30,941 nucleotides of DNA from Pelargonium cotyledonis (Eukaryota > Streptophyta > Magnoliopsida > Geraniales > Geraniaceae), in NCBI GenBank assembly GCA_036897625.1, contig JAYMTA010000340.1, positions 1 to 30,941 of the forward strand. The letters run 5' to 3'. This document shows positions 1-12,100 of the stretch, piece by piece. The position numbers and the translations under genes were made by a program. The notes beneath the pieces are model-generated. The model did no database searches. It was not told the origin of the DNA and saw only the letters and a program-made list of their open reading frames with translations. The number at the start of each line of letters is the position of its first letter. Position 1 is the first letter of the stretch.

Positions 1-841
1 AAATAATGTTATAGCCAATCTCAATTATGGCTTAACTTGGATAAATATTATTATCCAAACGATGGTTGTTTGGATGAATTTTTATCATCATGCATGTATC
101 TCAACCAATAAAGATGGAATATGATGATATATTTCATGAAAAGACAGTTGACACGTATTTATTGTATGCCAAAATGTATATTTTTGATTTATAAATGTTT
201 TACTCCTTGAGATAATTGGAAAGATGATATATGAAAATTTAAATCATTAATGATGATGTCATCAAGAGGAGTAAACGCTGGTTGCACTCTTTTTTCCTTA
301 ACTAAGATTTTGTCCCTTTAGGTTTTCCTGTTAAGGTTTTTAACGATGCATATAAATTTTAATGCGTGCTATAAAATTCATTATACTCTTTTTCCTTTAA
401 TCGTGGTTTTTCCCACTGGGTTTTCCTGATAAAGGTTTTAATGAGACAATGTCTTAAATATATATTATTTTAAAAGGATAATGTACTCTTTTTCTTTAAC
501 TAGAAAATTTTCCTACTGGGTTTTATTCTAGTAAAGTTTTAATGAGACATATTTTTTGAGTAATGGACATCTAAGGGGGAGTGTTATGAATATTATTAAT
601 AGATGTTCATTCACACAAGCAAAACTCGACACGTTACTTGGAGACGAAGTCTTGAACCCAACGTTACTTGGAGAATAAGTATTACCTAATAGTATAGTTT
701 CCTATTATCTTGTATTTTCTATTCCTATTTAAGTTGCTACTCTATATAAAAGGTCAACCATTGTACAAACGAATATATGAATAACATTATTCTTTTCTCC
801 CAATTTCTGTCTTTCATTACTTCCCGTATTATTTCATAACA
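1..841 (+). mobile_element. 3' end of a Ty1/copia-type LTR retrotransposon (5' part outside window)
   Basis: The stretch ends in a complete LTR (582-841) preceded by a polypurine tract, AAGGGGGAG, at 573-581. Upstream, 286-550 holds three degenerate copies of a roughly 65-base unit. The copies begin near 286, 385 and 485 and share a core reading ACTCTTTTTC..., then a CCCACTGGGTTTTCCT-like block, then TAATGAGACA. This arrangement between the end of pol and the 3' LTR is familiar from plant copia elements (recalled, not searched). Positions 1-285 are AT-rich internal non-coding sequence; I recognise no gag-pol coding remnant there. The orientation is plus, because the polypurine tract precedes the LTR on this strand. 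The 5' LTR and coding region would lie left of the window, so I cannot tell whether the element is full length. Confidence 0.8.
582..841 (+). repeat. 3' LTR of the copia-type element
   Basis: The 260-base LTR begins TGTTATGAA and ends TTTCATAACA, so it has the canonical TG...CA ends within a perfect 9-base terminal inverted repeat. It starts directly after the polypurine tract. A TATA-like box (TATATAAA) lies at 743-750, as expected for an LTR promoter. An internal duplication of ACGTTACTTGGAGA occurs at about 631-644 and 660-673. The base run after the LTR (ATTTC, 842-846) is the candidate target-site duplication, but its partner lies outside the window. Confidence 0.85.
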
Positions 842-2420
842 ATTTCAATGTTTTGTGCCAGAGTTACACATGATATAGACAAATTTTTATTTTAATACAA
901 AATTTTAAGAGATCCTTCTACTTATCAATGAGATTAGAACAATGTTTCGAGAACATTATTATGTTCAACTTTTATTATGATGGCTTCAAGAAAAAAAAAA
1001 TGCATCAACATAATGGAATTGAATTGGTTAGTTCCCACTAAAGTTTGTTGATAAATCATGTTACAAATAAAACTCGTGTATATCATTTGGTGTGTGTGTT
1101 TTATTTACGGGGAAACAAGAAACTTTTATTAATTAGAAAAACGCAACAGTACAATAAAGAAAATGCAACCAAAACTAGATTGAATGAAACAAAACTAATC
1201 TTCATCTTAAATAAAATCAAAACTAAAGCATAATCAAAAGAGCCGCAGCCCTAACCCCGCCACCGCACCAAAGGAGCCGCAGCCCTAGGAGAGAACAGAA
1301 TAAACGGTAATGGTTTAATTTTTGGTGTGTGTTTTAATATAGCTTTTAACATATAAAACAATTATTTTAAAACATAAATATAAGTAAAAATTAAAGTTGA
1401 TTTAAGAAAAAATATTATTTATCAATTTTTTTAATCATTTGAGAGGCTTTAGAGAAAATCCAAATAGTCCATACCCAAGAGGCAATTAATTCTGTCTTGG
1501 CCTTAGTCAAGTTAAGGGTTAGTAAACCGTTTATCCCAACATGTGTAATATTATTTATTAATAAATATTTAATCCGAATGAAATGAAGTATATATTATCA
1601 ATAATATAACTAGCTTTCTTTATTAGGGAACCCTCTAAATAGAATACAATTTAATCCTCCAAAAAAAAAAATAATAGTTGTCATTTTCATTCACCTAACA
1701 AAAACGTGCTGTCGTTTAGTAGCTTCCAAAGCATTATATATGGGTCATTGTAGTTGTAAGCACATCCACAATGATAGGCATTTCCAGTGTAAAAAGGAGA
1801 CTTCTAAATGTGTATCAGCTCCAACTTTTCTTATCATGTTTCAGAATGAATTCAATACTGCTTATTTTGTTAAAAAAAAAAAACTTTTTTGAAATTTAAG
1901 TTTCACAAGTAAAATCAATACATTTTGGGAATAAGTACAATCAATTTAAAAACAACGATTTTTTTTTTCCTAAAATAAAAATAAAAATTAAAAGCAATGA
2001 TTTTTTAATTTGTCAAATATCACCTTCTCACATATTTATCCGATAGTTAATGAATATACAAATTTGAATCTCAAAATTCAAATAGATTAACGAAATTACT
2101 CAAAACACCTCCTGGCTTAGAGCAGAAAGCAAGGGTACTTGTGTAATTACAAATGAAGTACAATTTGTTTTGCAGAACAAAACTTGAAAATCGGGAGTGG
2201 CGACTCGTTGAGTCGTCTCAGAGTGTCATTAAATTTCTGATTTCGTCAGTAAGTTGTAAATACGGTTATTTCTGATTTCAGTTCCAGCAATACGTGTGAG
2301 TGTATTATTAGTAGAAATTACATGAATAAGAAACCGCAACTCCCAAATACACTCTCTCTCTCGCGCACACCAGAAGAGTACGAGTTAACGAGTATAGTGT
2401 GCTCCTCATTTCCAGCTCCA
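842..2420. other. Intergenic DNA and NPC1-like promoter/5' leader
   Basis: I see no supportable gene here; short open frames are AT-rich and lack family motifs. The 14-base sequence GAGCCGCAGCCCTA occurs twice (1240-1253 and 1274-1287) in a small GC-rich island. A perfect 6-base inverted repeat with a 3-base loop (CGACTC GTT GAGTCG) lies at 2201-2215. The NPC1-like leader is probably within about 2290-2420, with a pyrimidine-rich CTCTCTCTCTC patch near 2351-2361 of the kind common near plant core promoters. I see no convincing TATA box. Confidence 0.5.
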
Positions 2421-3152
2421 ATGGAGCTCTCTTGCAGGTCCTCCATGGCGTCTGGATTAGGGTTTCTCTTCTCCATTTCTCTGTTCCAGGCAAGCTCACC
2501 TACCGCAATTCTGCTTCTTATCTGTTTCTCTTTTATTTTTCTTGCGGCTAAAGTTTTTGCTCCCTAGATTTGTGTTCTTACTGTTGGAATTTAATTTTCA
2601 TCTTCTTTTGGTAGCTGAGAAAGTGAGAGGAATTGGAATTGGAATTGGAATTCAAACTCCATTCTCCAGTTGCGGATTATCCCTGCCGGATTTTGGCTTT
2701 CAAACGAGAAATTTCGTTTTGAACATTTTCTCAGCTGCTAAACGGGGCCTTAGTTTGAAGAATTTGTAAATTGAATTGGAATTCCATTTTCTATGCTCTG
2801 AAGCGAGAAATTTCGGGTCCTTTTTTCTTAGCCGCCAAACGGGGCCTTATCATGAATATATATGGGTGATTATTATTTGTTTGTGAAGGAGGACTTGTGC
2901 ATCCATGCTAATGCCTTGTCTACCTCATTCTATTTCCAACTTTATGTTATGGAGTATTTGTTATGCTATGTGATGATGCCAACTTGACTGAATATGTAAA
3001 AATGGGTTGTATGATTCAGGGGATATGATAAATTGAGTAATCTCTTGGATCAAATGGATTAAATTTGGAAAATTACATGTGCAGGTTTTATTTATGACGT
3101 CTGCAGAGAGTTCTATAGCGCCCCGTCTTTTGGCATCCAATGCTTCAACCAG
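2421..3152 (+). other. NPC1-like exons 1-2: split signal peptide
   Basis: Exon 1 is 2421-2489 and exon 2 is 3085-3152. Exon 1 ends ...FSISLFQ and exon 2 begins [10 protein letters not shown], so joining them gives one continuous hydrophobic stretch with a plausible cleavage site after TSA (residue 30). I chose Met1 at 2421; Met9 at 2445 (context TCCATGGCG) would give a more compact signal peptide. An upstream in-frame ATG at 2322 would add 33 hydrophilic residues before the signal peptide, so I did not use it. The intron between them starts GCAAGC after CAG, a GC-AG intron. Intron 1 (2490-3084) contains four GGAATT hexamers at about 2631-2653 and two copies of a block ending AAACGGGGCCTTA (at about 2739-2752 and 2836-2849). 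Confidence 0.85.
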
Positions 3153-6100
3153 GTGAGGCTTCTTTTGATGCTTAGCTGCCTATTATTTGTATAGCTACCA
3201 TTGGTCTGCTCTAGGCGTGAATTTTTCAAACTTAATTAAAGTTTTGCTTTCCTTTTCAAATTTCATATATGTTATGCAACAGAATGTCTTCTTCAAATGG
3301 CTAATTGTTTGTCTGTTTGTGCGAATGTGGAAATTCCTTCTGAAATGTTTTTGGTCACATATGTTACAATCTGGTTTGTTGTTGATGTATTTATTAGTCC
3401 CACCTAACTTTGCTGTGTATGCAACTAACAGTGTTATACTTTTGTTTATGCCTATCAAAATTAGTTTGGCAGTGCTTCATCTGGGACTCTTATCATTGGC
3501 TAGCCGAATGTTGTCACCGTTAGAGAAAGAAAATCTCAACTTGGTATACTATTATCAGATTCAAATGAATTGATCTGTGTCATGCGATATGCGCCTACAT
3601 TGTCACTTCATGGAGAATTCTAATTGCTTATTTCACCTCTAAAAGAAACTAGCTTGGCAATCACCATAGAGTTTAATTCTTCTTCCTCACTTATATGTTA
3701 TACTTAAGACAATTAGTTGATTTTTTTTCCTTGTTCCTTTTTTTGCTTACGTATCAACATTTTTTTATATTATTTTTTTATTTAAATTTCTTTCTTAATT
3801 GTTGATTAGGGAAAGACATTTGGAAGGATATTGTTCAATGTATGACATTTGTGGACAACGTAGTGATAAAAAAGTGCTAAACTGTCTGTATAACATTCCA
3901 TCAGTGAAGGTAATTTTTACATGAACTTTGGGCTCTCCTCCCCTGAATTTGTTGGTTGTGGTGCAAGGATATGAAAATTTGCATCAATTACATTTGGTAA
4001 ACTGTCTTACGAGAATCAACTTGTAATGCACTTTTTTTTTTTTTCAAACTTTCTAAGGGTTTATGACATTTTATCTCTCTGTTTCAGTTATATTGCTCAT
4101 CAACTATCACAACATGTTTTTTAGATTATTCAGTTTGCTTGTGATCAAATAGATATTTTCTGCTTTTGGGAGTTGATACTCTTTTGCTACTGGTTCAGCA
4201 TATGTAAACATTGTTGAGATTGTGAGTATTTGATTATATATTTTTTCTGTGCTTCCCAGCCGGATGATCTGCTTTCTTCAAAGATTCAAAGTTTGTGCCC
4301 GACAATTGCTGGCAATGTTTGTTGTACAGAAACTCAGTTTGATACATTACGGGCACAAGTCCAACAGGTAAGATTTTCATTGAGACATCAATTGTGGATG
4401 CTAACTGATTTGTGAGCCTTTACTTTCTTGGAGAAAGAAACTTTGAAATGATCTTCCATTTGTTCATTCTTAGTCGACAATCAGCTCAATATTGATCAAC
4501 GTACACTGATTGGTTAATTTAGTCCCACAAGCAGCAAGCCTTTTCTTTCGACTTTTTGTGTATTGATTTATTTTCATGTTACTAATAAGAAAACCTTGGG
4601 TTGACATGATAAAACACAAAATTTACAATATAGAACGTGACTCTGTTATGGAAAAGTTAAATATATTAGTGAAAATTAACTTGTATAAATTACATACCTG
4701 GATGGGATCATGTTTCTTTAACATGATGCTACCTTATGGTACAAATATCTATAGAGTTAAAAAAAAAAAGAAAAAAAAAGGTACAAATGTCTATTTATAC
4801 CTCTTGGGCAGTAGGGCTTGTGTAATCACTTAAATTGTTGGAGTCACTTGACTTGTTATATTTGGATTACTTTCTTCTTTCTATTCCACTTTTGTCTTGG
4901 TCAAACGATTCCTTAGTGGGTTGCTGTTTGTACACTGGGAAAGAGCTCATCACAACTATTGACAATCAATAAATGCTCAGTACCAGGTCAACTAGGTCAA
5001 TCACTATTTTGGTATCTTCTTCTGTATCTGAAATTTTTGATGTATTTCTCTGTCAACATCCTTGTGTAATTTTGTACATTTAAGATTAGCTGCTCACCCG
5101 TGGTGGGAAGGAAGGATGTATATTTTAAATCATGTTTGAAATAACATTTTTGATATCATCCCTAAAATAAAAGTATTAGTTGAAGGAAGCTTTTGCTAGC
5201 TAATGTATAGAGAGAGAAACAGACAAAACACTATTTTGGAGTTGGCTTTTTATTTGTGTTTGGATACATTATATAAAGCTTCCTCCTTCATACAGGTTAT
5301 ATCATTTATATATTTCAGTTTATGAACTTCTTTGCAGGCAATTCCTTTTCTTGTTGGCTGTCCTGCTTGCTTGAGAAACTTTTTAAATTTGTTCTGTGAG
5401 CTCACCTGCTCGCCGAATCAGAGTTTATTTATTAATGTGACCTCTGTTTCAAAGGTCAGGAATTCTTAAGAGTTCTTTTTGGTCATGGTCTAAATGTGCT
5501 CGTTTGTTTCAATATACTTTTACTTGTCTTTTTCATTTCAGGTTAATAACAATTTGACCGTGGATGGGATTGATTTTCTTGTAACTGATGCTTTTGGTGA
5601 AGGGCTATACAATTCCTGCAAGGATGTGAAATTTGGTACCATGAATACACGAGCTATGGATTTCATTGGTGTGGGTGCTCAAAATTTTAAAGGTACATTG
5701 ACAATAGTTTTTCATTCCTCCGTCTTCAGCAATGCGAACTTCTAGTGTTGGTGGCCATTCTTGGTCAACATCACCTTCATTCCAGTGATTTCGTTGCAGA
5801 TGCTATGTTTGTCTTTGTCATTTCCTTGACAGTTGTCACCATTTTAAAAGCTGGATAGTGTGGTGCTTTCCTGGGAGTTGATTCCCTCATCTTTAGTAAT
5901 TGAAAAAGCTTTCAAATTGTCATTATAAGTAGATTGCTACTTGTTGCTTACTTATGGATATATGATTCCATGGCTTAATGGTCAAGGAATAAACTTACTA
6001 CTTTCTAGAAAATCATAAATGTTTTTTTTATGCAATGCTATGCTACAAGATGCTTTTGGTGGGTGTTTTTTTTTTTTTTTTTTAAATATTTAAAACAAGC

Positions 6101-9100
6101 TTAAAAGAATTGGGTCTTAAGCTGTATCCTGTAGTATTTAAAAATGTGTTGCCCTTACTCTCAATCTAATCTTAGATACTAATTGCATTTACATACCTTT
6201 AAAGTCCAATACTGTTACTCATCTTTTGGCGTTCATGCCTTGATTTTTTTTGGCAGAGTGGTTTGATTTCATTGGTAGGAGAGCAGGCCCTGGTATTCCA
6301 GGTTCACCATATGCTATTACATTTCTGTCAAGTGTTCCTGAGCCATATGGAATGCAACCTATGAATGTATCTACTTACTCATGTGGTGACATCTCAATGG
6401 GTTGTTCTTGTGGTGATTGTCCTTCATCTCCTGTCTGCTCTAGTACAGTAACTCCTCCTCCACACAAAGAGGGTTCCTGTTCTGTGAGAATTGGGTCTCT
6501 TAAGGTGAGAGATATTGTTTGAGAGAAGGTTAAACTTTCGGTTTCTTGTTCATACTAAACTAGAGTTAGTCTTGCGGTAGACTGACTGCTTTTATTTATT
6601 TTATTTATTGTATATATAATTATACATTCCTCTGATGGGGTTTCACTGTCTGATAATTGCAGGCGAAATGTGTTGACATTGCTTTAGCTATCCTATATAT
6701 TATATTGGTTTCTTTATTTCTAGGATGGGGATTGTTTCATTGGAAGAGAAAAAGGAATCCAGCTTCTAGAATGAAATCATTTCATAATGTCCAGAATGGT
6801 GGTGAACTCCATTCTGTTGACGGTCTCCCCATGCAGGTACGTGCTGATTCACTGCTCAATACAAAGAATGCATGTCTATATAATCAATTTCATCTCTGGT
6901 TATTTAACTTGCTAAACAGATTTTTTTTTTTTTTTAAGTTGATAGATTGGGCTTATTTTTTGCTAATTTGAATTTGTTCATTATATATATATTGCCTTTC
7001 TTTTAGTAGGTCTTAAATTATATGTCAGAGCCTTAGCATGCTACATTTTCAGGTCCTGCTAAACTAGCATAGCAACTATGACTCATGTACAGACATTTTC
7101 CTTTTTCAGTTTCTATTTTTTCAAATAATTACTGTTAGAACTTAAACTTTGTGGGCTCCCTTTGGATGCGAGTGTTTATTCTAAAAGGTTTTGGTATTTG
7201 GGTAATGCTCTTAAATTTATATTTAGTTGAACTTTACTATCTTCCATCAATGTGGGAATACTATTTAAATTAAATTTTCTTTTCTTTTATATCATGTTCT
7301 TTGTATGTATGCCTGTCTCATTTCTCTAGGTTATATTCCTTACGAGTTTGTTGATTATCAGGTGCTTGAGGATGCTCCTCAAACTAGGCATAGGGTCAAG
7401 CTTTCACTTGTGCAAGGATACATGTCAAATTTTTACAGGTCCCTTGCCTGCACTATTTTTGCATACAGTTAGTGAAAAATGTTTTTTTTTTTGTTTGCTT
7501 ATTTGTTAGTAACATACTGTGTCCAGGATGTATGGAACATGGGTTGCTAGAAATCCAACCCTCACTTTGTGCTCTTCATTGGCTATAGTTCTTCTACTTT
7601 GCTTAGGTCTAGCTCGTTTCAAGGTGGAGACTCGGCCTGAGAAGGTATGTTCATAGCTTTTCTAATGTTTTGTGAACATAATGTCACCCTGCTCATTAGT
7701 GCTTAATTCGATTTTATGTTTGTGACTGTTCATTGTTGTCAAATCTACTTGAAGCTGCTTATGTGATTGTAGAGAATTTGGAATGCTAGTGTTAATATAG
7801 ATTTAGAATAGAAACCCTTTATTCTTATATAGGGCATTACAAGAGTTAGACTCAAAATTAAATTGGAAATATCCAATTTATGGAGCTAATTGATGTATTC
7901 AAAGTTGAGACATACATAAGCAAGTTCCACATATTATGGGATTAAAAATATCTCAACATCCCATCAAACTCAAGATGTCACTGAATTGACACTTGAATTT
8001 GCAAAAAAACCATTAGAATATGTGAGACAAAAAAAGGCTTGTCCAAAAGTACAAATTGGAGAAGTTAGTAACTTAAGCCAAATCTGATGAAATGAACATT
8101 TATGCGCGACTAAGGAAGTTTGTTGATGTCATCGCAAGAGGTGACCGATCGGACCACCCTCTAGCCACATAAGTGTGGTAGAATTTAGAAAATAACTCAA
8201 AAAAGCAAAGGGAAACCCCAAACCAAATGCTGACTACTAGACAATAAAGACGACACGACAGGTCTACTGTTTTTTTTTCTCTGTGAAGGGATGCCCAAAT
8301 TTAGATGCCTTCTAGGAAAAAAAGTTACACAAAAACCATTGAAAGAGATATATGTATTAGATAAAAGAGCAAGGATCACAAGGAGGGAAACAAGCTTTAC
8401 AGTACAATCTATAGGGCTAATTGATCTATTCAAAATAAGGAATGCATAAACAAATTGAATATATTAGAAGATTTCCAATATATCAACAATGATTTAGTTC
8501 CTTAAATCTGAGTATCTATCCTGCCCATTACTACAGTTCAAAACTTGTTGTCTATGACACCAACCAGGTGATGGGTTTGCTTTCTTTCGAATAGTGTGAA
8601 CTGTGTAGTTGTTTGTTCTTTGATGCAGCAACAAGTATTTAGGTGTATAGTTCAACTAGTATTATCTCTTATTACCATGATAGAGGGGTCATTTATTAAT
8701 ATTAAACTTCATGGTCATTTATCAACAGTCATGTAATTGGAAAAATATAGACATTAGTTTTTTGTTGGTTTTCCAATACATAATTCATGTTTATGATACA
8801 TCATGTTTCAGCTATGGGTAGGGCCTGGAAGTAAAGCTGCGGAAGAGAAACAATATTTTGACAGCCATCTAGCCCCTTTTTACAGAATTGAACAGGTTTC
8901 TGTTGATTTATATAATACTTTCTTTACTTTTCGCTACAATTTTACTTCGGGATGGCCAATTAAGAGTAGGGTCTTACTCAGAGAGATTAAGGTTAGAAGG
9001 TGAAGACAGTTCTCCTTAAGAGGATGTGAAGTAGTAATTTATGTAATCTTTTCAGCTCATATTAGCCACAATTCCAGCTGGTAATGGCACATCATCTAGT

Positions 9101-12100
9101 ATCCTGACAGAAGATAATATCAGCTTACTTTTCGAAGTACAGAAGAAGGTATTTACTGGGCTTCTTGTTAAGCTATTTTGATACTGTATTTAAATTATGT
9201 GGCTGGTGGTGGATATCAGTTTTGATTTCCTTTCTTACATACAGGTCAACATTCAAAGTCTTTCTTTCTTTTCTCTACAATTGTAATTTTCATATTCATT
9301 GGCTTTTACTCAATCTTCATAGGTGGATGGGCTGCGAGCAAATTTTTCTGGGTCAATGGTATCTCTTACAGATATCTGCATGAAGCCATTGGGACAAGCT
9401 TGTGCCACTCAAAGTATTATTCAGGTTTTAAATTTGTACCTATATATGAATTTAAAGAGTACTCTGCAGTGTGTGTAGCATAAGGGGTGCAAGTTACATG
9501 AAATTTGTGATTTATTTTACGTTTAGCAGTTCATGTTAGTATTATCATCCAATTCACATCTACTAATAGGAACTTCACCAGCTGATCAAAAAAGAAAAAA
9601 AGAAAAGAAAAGAAAAAGGAGCTTCACTACAGGATTGCTCTCAGATTAGGGTACTTTTGGCCCATATTTAATGGGATGATGACCAGTTTCTTATTTCTAG
9701 AAGTACAACTGGGATGCTATTTCTGTTACCAACCTGCCTTAATTAGTTCCATTAGCAGTCTCAAATGGCATGAGTGGAAATCTTTTGTTAGGATAGTGAA
9801 TCCTTTTCTGAACCCACCAGTCCTACAGCTTACTACTAGTATGAGTTTCTTAGACACCTATATCTATGTTATACGGACTACACCACTTCTGTTAGCTTTG
9901 TTTATTTATCTCGAGACACTAAAGTGTGTTGAGCATGAATAATATAGTTTTTTGTGCTTCAACTAAGTTACCAACAGTTATTGTTTTGTGCCCTGGTCTG
10001 TGTCTGTGCTCGATCTTGTTCATGGTTTTTCTCAGAAAACATATCTTTATTGCACATCTATTTTGAGTGTTTCTCACAATGAAAACCTCCTGCAAGTAAA
10101 AGAGCTGTCTATCAGAAGTATCTCATGCTGTTAACTTGACATAATAAGCTATTAAGCTGATTGCTAGAGGTAGCTATTTCTGGTTAACCGTGATCAACCT
10201 AGTTTTCTATCTTTGTTTCCTTTTCTTAGTTTTACTTTCTGGGTGATAGTATTTCAAGATGAATCCTAAAAACTATGGACCAAATGGTGACTATGGGGGA
10301 CTTGAGCATGTCAAATATTGTTTTCAGGTATATTCTGATACTCCATCTATATGTTTTTTTAAACCTCTCTCTCTCTCTCTCAGTTTTTTTTTTTTATTTT
10401 ATAGAGAAGTTTTAGTTATGTGTGTTATGATTTTGATATTACCTCAAAATCTACTAACATTAGGTGATGTCTTCTATTTTAGCATTATACATCAGCAGAC
10501 AAATGCATGAGTGCATTTAAAGCCCCTCTTGATCCAAGCACTGCATTAGGAGGTTTTTCTGGAAACAATTATTCAGAGGTAAGCTTAGATCCGCTATACA
10601 TTACAATTTGATTGGACTATTGTAAGATTCTCAACCGGCTATGATAATTCACAGGCTTCTGCATTCATAATAACCTATCCAGTAAACAATGCAATCGATA
10701 GAGAAGGCAATGAAACTAGGAAGGCTGTGGCCTGGGAGAAAGCTTTTATTCAGTTAGCAAAGGTTTGCCCTATCAGCTCGTCATTTTAATTCCATTTTTC
10801 CATTGCAGTATTTTTCATTATGTTCTAATAGTTGCTTATTTTCAGTACCGCTTAAGTAGGCAATTTATTCATTAGGTTTATGATTGTCTACATAATTTTT
10901 CCAATGTACTTGGACTTTATATCTAATTGTTCAAGTATTATAAATAATGCAATGATCAGTTCCAATTGAGTCAAACCCGCTACTAGTAATTGAGTCAAAA
11001 TATTTCATACTTCCATCCTCAAAGAGTTACTCTAAGGTGATATTCTCGTCCAAAAGGTAAATGAAACTTCTGAAGTAATTGCATTTTGAGGCAGTCTTCT
11101 TTTCCTGTGATAGCCTCTTCTTTAGCCAAAATTTGCCTACTAAGTTCAACTCTCTTTGGGTGCACGTGTTCAGGAAATTCAGTTCTGTCTTCAATTGGAA
11201 TTTGTTCGAAGATTTAATTTTATACATCAATGATCAATCTCTGTTACCCTGTGCCATTGCTGTAATAATGTAGCAAAAAATGGAATATAACTCTATTTTG
11301 GATAGTCAATGCCTCTATATATCCTCTTTGTAATTGCTTATGACTTTATGCTGGAAACACTCACGGAAAAGATATTTGGATAACCTAGAATGTGGGGAGT
11401 AAAAGGTTCTGCATATTGTTTGTGAATGTCGGAACTTTTACACATCATTGATAAAAAAAAAGGATTCTACAGATTATTTTGAAATGTTTGAAATTTTACT
11501 TTCCATTGCGATGAGTAGAGGTCATTAGGAAAGAACTTATTATTAAGCATGGGTCATCGCTCTTTTAGTTCAGAGCAGTGGATATTTCCATAGAAATCTA
11601 CTCATCTAGATTCACCTTTAAGGAAACAGGGTTAACCTTGAATATACATACCATTTGATATTTGCATATCCGTATTTTTGTAATATTAATTTTGATTGTG
11701 GGTGCTTCGGTGCTACCTTTTTCTTGATTCCTCCTAATCTATTTTATCGTAATGCGTCCCTGTGGCAGGATGAGTTGTTGCCACTGGTGCAGTCTAAAAA
11801 TTTAACTCTTTCCTTTTCATCTGAAAGCTCTGTTGAGGAAGAACTGAAAAGAGAGAGTACTGCTGATGTCATAACTATACTGGTAAAATTATGTAATATC
11901 TGTGTGTGTGTGTTTGTGTACCACATTTGATTTTACTCTTTCTTTTGCTGGTTTCTCATTCAGTTTTCTATCTCATTTGATTTCAGATAAGCTATCTCGT
12001 TATGTTTGGTTACATCTCTCTGACTTTGGGCGATACATCTCGTATATCTTCCTTTTACATTTCATCTAAGGTATGATATCATTCATGGTTTCAAATTTCA

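Larger units (their letters stand above)
6663..11882 (+). other. NPC1-like exons 8-17: TM1, linker, TM2 and first large lumenal loop
   Basis: Exons: 6663-6836, 7362-7438, 7527-7644, 8812-8895, 9056-9148, 9323-9424, 10250-10327, 10483-10578, 10655-10762, 11769-11882 (about residues 288-635). Exon 8 carries the first non-signal TM helix ([17 protein letters not shown]) followed by basic residues. Exon 10 carries the next ([15 protein letters not shown]) and the motif [14 protein letters not shown] across the exon 10/11 border. Exon 15 ends with [10 protein letters not shown] and exon 16 carries ITYPVNNAI; exon 17 ends [14 protein letters not shown], the classic lead-in to the sterol-sensing domain. 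Introns after exons 10, 13 and 16 are long (about 0.8-1.2 kb); that after exon 10 carries a repeat remnant listed separately. Confidence 0.92.

Noticed and set aside
2322..2420. Upstream in-frame ATG at 2322 as the NPC1-like start
   Set aside because: It would place about 33 hydrophilic residues before an obvious signal peptide; the ATG at 2421 (or 2445) puts the signal peptide at the N-terminus.
3187..3573. 128-codon open frame (and the antisense frame at 3195-3458)
   Set aside because: Lies wholly within NPC1-like intron 2, has no domain, and the flanking exons splice across it in frame.
9676..9942. 88-codon open frame in intron 13
   Set aside because: Intronic; hydrophobic by AT-rich composition; no family signature and no splice sites that would include it in frame.
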